NCBI GenBank assembly: GCA_000697335.1
Contig: JNEM01013031.1
Location: 1-64,000 of the forward strand
Direction: 5' to 3'
Length of the DNA stretch: 64,000 nucleotides
Source: Conidiobolus incongruus B7586
Lineage: Eukaryota > Entomophthoromycota > Entomophthoromycetes > Entomophthorales > Conidiobolaceae
In this document: positions 57,731 through 64,000 of the stretch, one piece after another
How the letters are laid out: each line of letters starts with the position of its first letter
How positions within the stretch are numbered: the stretch's first letter is position 1
Notes under the pieces: model-generated
Told to the model about the DNA's origin: nothing
The model's input: the letters and a program-made list of their open reading frames with translations, nothing else
Database searches by the model: none
Translations under genes and position numbers: made by a program

Positions 57731-58783
57731 TATTACTATAGAATTAAAGAAATGGGAAATTTTTTAATTTCTGATTTTTTAAACATATTATTAGTTTCAA
57801 ATAAAAATATATACAAAACAAATAAGAAAATAAATAGTTTTGAATTATATATATATATATATATATATAATAATTTTTTTGATTAAAAAATTTATTTTTA
57901 AAATTGGTTGTTTAATTTAATCTTGTTTAAACCAAATAATAACCATTAAAAGTTTTTTATTTTAGTATTAGTAAAACTTAACCACAAACCCTTTAAAATC
58001 ATTTAAAATTTACAAGCAGATTTTAATAATAAAATATTATTTAAAATAACAATTTATTACTAGGTAAATTACTTTAAAGTTAAGAGAAAAACTACTTAAA
58101 ACCTATTAAAATTTAAAAGATTAATTTTAATTATTATTCTTTTAATTATTAATAAAGTGAAAAATTATATTAAAAAATACCTTTTTATTTCAGTTAAAAA
58201 ATTATCAAGATACTTTAATATTAGTTTTGTTAAAACATAAATCAAGGTGTTAAATTAAGTTAAATCTACCTGAATATTAATTGTTAACTATTCTTATTTA
58301 ATTTTTAAAAGAAAAATAATTAATAATAAACTTTATATTTTTTTAAATAAAATTATTTTTAATTGGTATTCTTAATATAATTTAAGAAAACATTATTTTA
58401 CATAATAATTGTAAAATACATAAATTTAAAGTTGTAAAAAACTTTCTAATTAAAAATAACTAGAAAAAACTACTACATATAATATATTCTTTAAATTATA
58501 ACTTATGTGATTATAATTGTTTTAAGTAATTAAAAAACTAGCTTACAAGAAAGAAAATTTCTATTGGAAAATTTAATTGGTTTGTAAAATATCAAATTTT
58601 AGTCTTTAATAAAAAGAACTATTTTTTAAGTGTTAGATCTTTGCTAAAAGTATAGCAAAAAGTTATTAGAAATAAAGGAAATTTTCAATTTTATAATATA
58701 TAATTATTTTTACTTTTTATATATTAAAATGTTTATTTTTTTCAATCACAAAAAATTCCCATTATTTAAATTACAAAGTAATA
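57731..58783. mobile_element. TA-flanked terminal-inverted-repeat DNA element, copy B
   Basis: A ~1.05-kb element in the opposite orientation to copy A (26973-28279), with high identity over the shared parts. The left end reads TATTACTATAGAATTAAAGA then AATGGGAAATTTTTTAAT; the right end in reverse complement reads TATTACTTTGTAATTTAAAT then AATGGGAATTTTTTGTG. TA lies at both boundaries. It lacks about 250 bp of the interior present in copy A and has a TA microsatellite near the left end (57846-57868). No transposase frame. It inserted about 0.5 kb from the GH47 relic 2. Confidence 0.7.
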
Positions 58784-58989
58784 CTAAAATTTACTATATC
58801 AGTAATTTTGGTTGATCATCAAAAAAATAAAAATTGCAAACATGTTGCATTGTCTGACCTATCAATAGCATTTCCTTCTTCATGATCTAATACTGGAATA
58901 TTGGTCTAGCAATAAAATCAACCATTGGAAAGGTAAAAAATACAGAATTCAGACCAATATATCACATATTTACAATTATCTGTAAAATG

Positions 58990-59350
58990 GTTGTCTAAAG
59001 CCAAGTAAATCTGAATACTCACTCTTTTTAAGAAACTTTTAGAGTAGTGAAAATAGTTTTTTGAACCATGTTGAAGAATATCAAATCATGTACCATCTTG
59101 AAAGTAATTTCTGCCATTTGGGAATGGATATAAAATTTGAAATGTGGATAATACAGGCTAATTCTGTTAACTAAAATAGCGTTGCCACTGCCTACAAAAG
59201 TAAATAAATTTTCCGCATCAATGCTTGTATATAAATTAAAAACATGTAGCTGCACTCCCATTATACTTTGGACATTACTGACACTATTTAATATTTCATG
59301 AATATAACCATTTCTTGTCTTCAGTAGATACAGTCCATCTACTTAATCTG
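58990..59350 (-). pseudogene. Unidentified coding relic
   Basis: A minus-strand frame reads DGLYLLKTRNGYIHEILNSV, then SIMGVQLHVFNLYTSIDAEN and LFTFVGSGNAILVNRISLYY, then HSQMAEITFKMVHDLIFFNM. It is open for about 100 codons with protein-like composition. There is no start or clean end, and I do not recognise the family; a fragment of an enzyme or surface protein is possible. Confidence 0.35.
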
Positions 59351-60046
59351 AATAATATCATAATACTATAATCATTTATTAATTCTGGTTTATCCCCTTC
59401 CTCACTTTCAAACTCAAAAAGTATTTCAATCAATGTAAACATATTCCCCAATAATCATCGATTGACAATGAAACGTCAATTTCCAATTCAACAAAATTTA
59501 TATGTTTAAATTTGTCATTAAAAAAAAATCTCAATTTTTCATCGTATCTCGAATTGATAGTTCTTTATAAATTGAGAAAATTGGCTTAAATACAATTAAT
59601 TCAAATATAATTATGGTTCCAATTCAACATAAATTTTAAAATGATTGAATAGACATTAAATATACTATCAAAATCCCAAATTTTTTATTGTCAAAAATAT
59701 AGTCAATTTCGAAATTTGTGACAGATTTTTGGTGCACAGTATTTCACATTAAAACCAAAATTTTCATAGATATTATTTTAAAAATTTATTGATTTTATTG
59801 AGTATTTAATTAATATTTTAGTATTTAAATGATTAATAGGTCTATTTGAATAATATAATTATGTCGAATTGAAATAATATGATTTCAGACAACTCTTCAT
59901 ATAATCAAATATCAATCATTTCAATGGATGAAGGAAATCCATATTGATTCCAATATATTTTGATATTGAATTCACAAAAATTTGGACATAGAGTGGATAT
60001 AGTTTTTGAGTCACAACTACAGGCTTATACTATAACTTACTAAAAC
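59351..60046. other. AT-rich spacer
   Basis: Nothing recognised. Confidence 0.45.
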
Positions 60047-60080
60047 ATATAATATAATATAATATAATATAATATAATAA
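60047..60080. repeat. ATAAT pentanucleotide microsatellite
   Basis: A direct tandem repeat of a 5-base AT unit (ATAAT phase) for about seven copies, decaying at the right edge. Confidence 0.85.
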
Positions 60081-60990
60081 TAAGGAATACTATCTTTTTA
60101 TTAATTATAAATATAAGCTCTTAGTATAAAACTTGCAGTATAAAGAAATAATCGATCCTCAATCACAGATTTCAATTATTTAGTATATTTTATATGATCA
60201 GACCGATACCAACTGCCGGAAATTCTATTTTGGGTTTGATAACAGATTATAGGATATCGAAAAGTTGGTATATAATCATTACATTATACGTTTTGATTAA
60301 TAGCATAGCAATTACCCTCAAAGAATTCATATATATATATATATATAATATGGATATTTTTAAACAATATCAAAATTTTATCATAATAATAATGAAAATG
60401 GTTCCTGATATCTTTGTAAATTGAAATACAATTAAATCCAAATGGTCAAAATTTCAAATTTGTTAATTCATATTGAAATTTTAATAAGTTAATAATATGA
60501 TCGAAAACATATAAAAGCAATATTTCAATATCATTTTTAATTCAACACGTTCAAGTTGATAAAACTTTGGAAGTATATAAATTATAGAATTTTAATTATT
60601 ATTGATAATTTGTTAAAATAAATTTATTCCAATAATATTACACTTCAATATTTTATCCATATAACTTTTCTATAATTATCATGGATATCTTACAAATATT
60701 AACATTTAATATCACATTGTTTTTATCTTATCAAAGAGCATTAAATCTAAAGCCACCGAAATAAAATTAATATTAATCATAAGTATTATGGAATTGAAAT
60801 CAACCTCCAGATTGATCGTAGCTACAATAAATTATATTTATCATATTTGACTCGTCCCAAGTAATATACAGTGTTTTACATTTCCTCAAGTTTATCAGTG
60901 GATGTTAATATTCGAAATGAATATAGTCACCATTGTAACTATATGAAGCTGTTTGATTATATGTCACCAAATTAAGAAAATTTCAAATTT
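60081..60990. other. AT-rich spacer
   Basis: No gene supported. A short frame at 60194-60424 runs through a TA repeat and is not convincing. Confidence 0.45.
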
Positions 60991-61447
60991 TGGGCTATTT
61001 GCTTGTTAGTAATATGTATTCCTATAGATATAATCTATTTCTATGGTGCTGTTAACAGATATATTCAACCTACTATTAGCCGTATGATATGTTTTCCATT
61101 TTTAAATCTGGATTGGATTTCATCCATAATGAATTGTATTATCCTTTTATTATTAATAATCTGTTGTTAATAATTACATATTACTAATTTGCATTGGATT
61201 TCAAAGTGAATCAGCAACAGAATGAGAACTGAAGTCCAATCCAATCAGGATTATTAATAATTTTTAAAAGCCAAAAATTTAAAATTATTATACAATTAAT
61301 CATTGATTTGATATTATTCAACGGGAATTTTATGTTGATAAATATTTCTCTACTTTAAGATATATTATTAGGTATAAAAGTCCTCCAGTTAATGAGGCCA
61401 TTTCTTTTGGTTTGATTCAAACTATCATCGCCTTGAATGCCGTTTAA
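60991..61447 (+). pseudogene. Decayed membrane-protein relic
   Basis: Two open stretches look coding. At 60991-61170: AICLLVICIPIDIIYFYGAV, then NRYIQPTISRMICFP and a hydrophobic tail. At 61310-61447: DIIQREFYVDKYFSTLRYII, then RYKSPPVNEAISFGLIQTII. The hydrophobic segments separated by basic loops would suit helices of a receptor or transporter, possibly related to the receptor-like relic at 32080-32739. Frames are disjoint and the ends are missing. Confidence 0.3.
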
Positions 61448-61901
61448 CTATTACCTTATACTTAAGTTGAGTCATGATTTAATATTATTATTTTGCAAAA
61501 AGTTGAACACCAAAATGTTTTTTCTAGATATCTTCGCTGAATAAAAGATATTTATTCTTGAAAATCGAATTAACTCACCAAGTTGAAAACTTATCCAATG
61601 CTACTTACCAGAGTTATATCATTTAAATCGGACCTAGCGTTAGCAAGCACTATTCCAAGACGCTTCAAAATAATCGAGCAATATTGCAAAATCCTTAACG
61701 TAAACTAAAAATGTGAGTGTTTTTGATTGCTATAAAATTGCAATAAGTATAAAATTCAATTTTTAAATGTATAATATACATATTCTTCAGATTGATATTT
61801 AAGATATGCTTTTATCAATTGTTTAAATATGCATATATAAATTTCAATAAATTTCATAATTGTTAATTTGAGAATAGCTTTATAATCAAATTCATAAAAA
61901 A
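61448..61901. other. AT-rich spacer with traces of coding-like sequence
   Basis: A short open stretch near 61570-61700 (LTKLKTYPMLLTRVISFKSD) might be part of the relic upstream. The last ~150 bases are the 3' flank of the GH47 gene. Confidence 0.3.
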
Positions 61902-63327
61902 TTATGGAATTCGCAATGGATGAGCTTCGGTATTGAACACCCACTGATTCAAATCCAAGACACTATCCTTAGAGAAGATGAGATATAGATATTTCAAAGT
62001 TTCGGCTAGGAAGAAGCTCTCCATAATGTCGACTTGTTGTCCGCTCTTGTCAAGGTTGTTCACGTCGCCATAACATGCGAATGCTGTGTTGGTGCGACTG
62101 TACTTTTCTAAGGCAACGAAAATGGACCAAGCTTTGTCGCGGTATTCTTTGCGATGGGTAAAGCGCCACGAATAGAAGAGAGATTCGAGGAGTTCAGGGC
62201 GTAGGTAGTTAAGGCTGTTGGTGAATTCCAATGGACGGTTGCTGTGCCAGCGTACATTGTCAGGAGCTAATCCAGTCTTGGCTTGGGCATAGAATTGGTA
62301 GCCAGTTTCTGTGAGGTCGAGACCAAGTTGAGAATTGTCTTTGGTATTGAGGATGAAGTCACCGTATTGGAGGAGTCCTCCCATGAATAGGGATAAATGA
62401 TCCATAGTTTGTTCGAAATCACCATTGCCATTAAGTCTTCCAAAGTATTTGAGACCGTTGTGACCGGTGCGCACCAAAGTCTTGAAGCCTTCGACGGATT
62501 CCAAGTACATGCGCTTCCATTGACCGTTTTCGCCATTGGTCAAAGCGTACAGCTTGATCAAATATTCGTAGAAACTATCACCAGCTGCGCCAAAGGTCAC
62601 TTCCTTAGTAACAAACCTTCCAGTGTTAATATCTAACCAGATTGGGTAGAGACCCTTTTGAGCCTTAGGAAGCTTGTCCAATGTATCAAAGACCTTCTGA
62701 GCTGCCCTAGCATATTTAGGGTCCTTAGTAATTTGACTTAACCTCGTAAATTCCAATTGAACAGTTCCAATTTCTGCCAAGTTCACGGTATTACCACTAG
62801 CAGGACGGTTGTCGCGAAAATCAATAGCACCATAAGGGTACCCTGATGGTGAATTAAACATGAGCATCATTTTGTCTGCTAAAATCTTAGCTTTTTCCAG
62901 TAGTATAGATTCGTGGGAAAGATCATAAGCTGATATCAGACCTCCAAGGTATCTGATATTGGTTTCAAAGGTGATTACAGGACGATCGGTCTTTGTAAAG
63001 TCAACATCATCCACTCTAGCGACAGCTTCGTAGAATTCTTCTTTAAGGTCCATAAGCCAAAGAGTTGACAACGAATCAACGATTGTTACACCCCAACCCT
63101 GAAAACGATCAGATACACTACGATTAGAGATAGGTCTGACTTCGTCGTGGCCCCAAGCGTACTTTTTGTAGCCATTCCAAGCGTGTAAAAAAGCGTGCTT
63201 AAGGGTTCACATCAGTCTTCCGGTGGTAGAAGATTTCGAGAAATTTATAGGTTGCAGGACTTGCTGCGACTTGATTGAAATTGGCTAAATTGATAAAAGA
63301 AAATAATACAAGATTTTTTAGTATCAT
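61902..63327 (-). CDS. Class I alpha-1,2-mannosidase (GH47), front end out of frame
   Basis: A GH47 paralogue on the minus strand. The body is open from about 63203 to 61902 and has all motifs: HAFLHAWNGYKKYAWGHDEV, QGWGVTIVDSLSTLWLMDL, FETNIRYLGGLISAYDLS, GAAGDSFYEYLIK, MDHLSLFMGG, RPELLESLFYSWR, MESFFLAETLKYLYLIF and NTEAHPLRI, so the catalytic Glu, Asp and Glu and the Ca2+-binding Thr are kept. The ATG at 63327 opens a good signal peptide (MILKNLVLFSFINLANFNQ), but that frame ends at TAA 63201-63199, one base out of step with the body. Only a 13-base GT-AG stretch would bridge it, far too short for an intron. A recent single-base lesion or a consensus error is likely. Codon use in the body is as good as in the intact copy, which argues for recent or continuing selection. 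Confidence 0.82.
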
Positions 63328-64000
63328 TCCTATTATGTGACTGTCAAAACTGATAATTTTTATTTTTAAATTGAATTAAGTATTCAAAGTTGAATTTATG
63401 TCACTTGATTCATTTTTTTAAATTGTATGGGATATTTTACATTTTTATGGCATGATATTAGGCGATGATGTAATCACTATATTGATTAATATTACAAATT
63501 TAAAATAAAATTATTGAACATGAGGGATTAGTTTAAAACCCTGAATATTATCATATCATCATTCAATTATATCATTTTAGACAGTTATTGAACACTAGAT
63601 TTTAAAAAAAATTAGCAGTATTAGGTATTTAATAAATTTTAAATAGTTATCTCCAATACAATTTGGTTGTATTCATCAATTATTCAATTTCTATCCATAC
63701 AATACTTTACTAAAAGCATCAATATATCACTTAAATTCTTTAGAAATAACAATAATAATATTAGTTAATATAAAGTATTATTAACTTGAGTAAAATATTA
63801 CTCCCTATATATTTTGTCCATTAGCCCTTTGAATTAGCTGTAATAAGTCTTGTTAATGGTATATTAAATTAGATTTATCTAGTCAATATTCTGGTGATAT
63901 ACTAAAATACACTTTGTTTTTTGAGAGAATTAGAAAATTACTAATATCTAAAATGATTTATGTCAATTGAAATTTTTCAAAATATTACTGATGATTTTTC
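63328..64000. other. AT-rich sequence upstream of the GH47 gene
   Basis: Should contain the promoter of the minus-strand GH47 gene. No other gene or element recognised before the window ends. Confidence 0.45.

Noticed and set aside
60194-60424. 76-codon plus-strand frame
   Set aside because: Passes through a TA repeat and shows no recognisable domain.
63198-63212. A 13-base GT...AG stretch as an intron fixing the second GH47 gene
   Set aside because: It restores the frame but is far below any plausible intron size; such stretches are common by chance.
1-64000. CRISPR arrays, operons, riboswitches or a toxin-antitoxin type system
   Set aside because: No regularly spaced repeats and no prokaryotic gene organisation; the genes are fungal, with introns.

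Overview
This is a eukaryotic nuclear window that is very AT-rich outside its genes. The gene set points to a fungus: a fungal-type mitochondrial TIM54, a mitoribosomal mS33/Rsm27 protein, a V-ATPase D subunit split by five introns, GH47 alpha-mannosidases, and a family of secreted class 3 (Rhizomucor-type) lipases. The introns I could phase are short (47-64 nt, GT-AG). An early-diverging AT-rich lineage such as Entomophthoromycotina (Conidiobolus-like) fits best, but that is an inference, not something a marker here proves.

Layout. (1) 1.1-2.1 kb: TIM54. (2) 6.1-25.2 kb: six class 3 lipase loci, all on the minus strand and separated by gene-poor AT-rich DNA. Two are clean (6143-7123, 19483-20451). 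One is strongly decayed (10751-11688). Three have a good catalytic region but a damaged front end or reading frame (14473-15409, 16927-17897, 24248-25132). (3) 26.9-34 kb: a TA-flanked inverted-repeat DNA element, a decayed amino-acid transporter gene and a decayed seven-helix receptor-like gene. (4) 35.5-46.4 kb: the housekeeping part, with an AAAP/AVT transporter, a PPR-like gene, tRNA-Leu(UAA), mS33, V-ATPase subunit D, a kappa-class GST-like protein and a second four-exon AAAP/AVT transporter. (5) 50.9-63.3 kb: four GH47 loci, one intact, one nearly intact and two relics, with a second copy of the DNA element among them.

The lipases and GH47 proteins carry N-terminal signal peptides where the front end is intact. 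Lipases would hydrolyse lipids outside the cell; GH47 enzymes trim N-glycans in the ER/Golgi or may be secreted. Both arrays look like birth-and-death gene families with intact, damaged and relic copies side by side. I see no operon-like or clearly new multi-gene system.

Most worth a second look: (a) single reading-frame breaks in otherwise well-conserved genes, including the normally essential V-ATPase D subunit, which must be either consensus errors or real lesions; (b) a lipase copy whose nucleophile serine is glycine; (c) an inverted-repeat transposon family with TA flanks and a 212-bp short derivative; (d) a GC-rich 316-bp insertion bounded by CACGT repeats just upstream of the PPR-like gene, with diverged relatives beside a lipase gene and near 31.5 kb.
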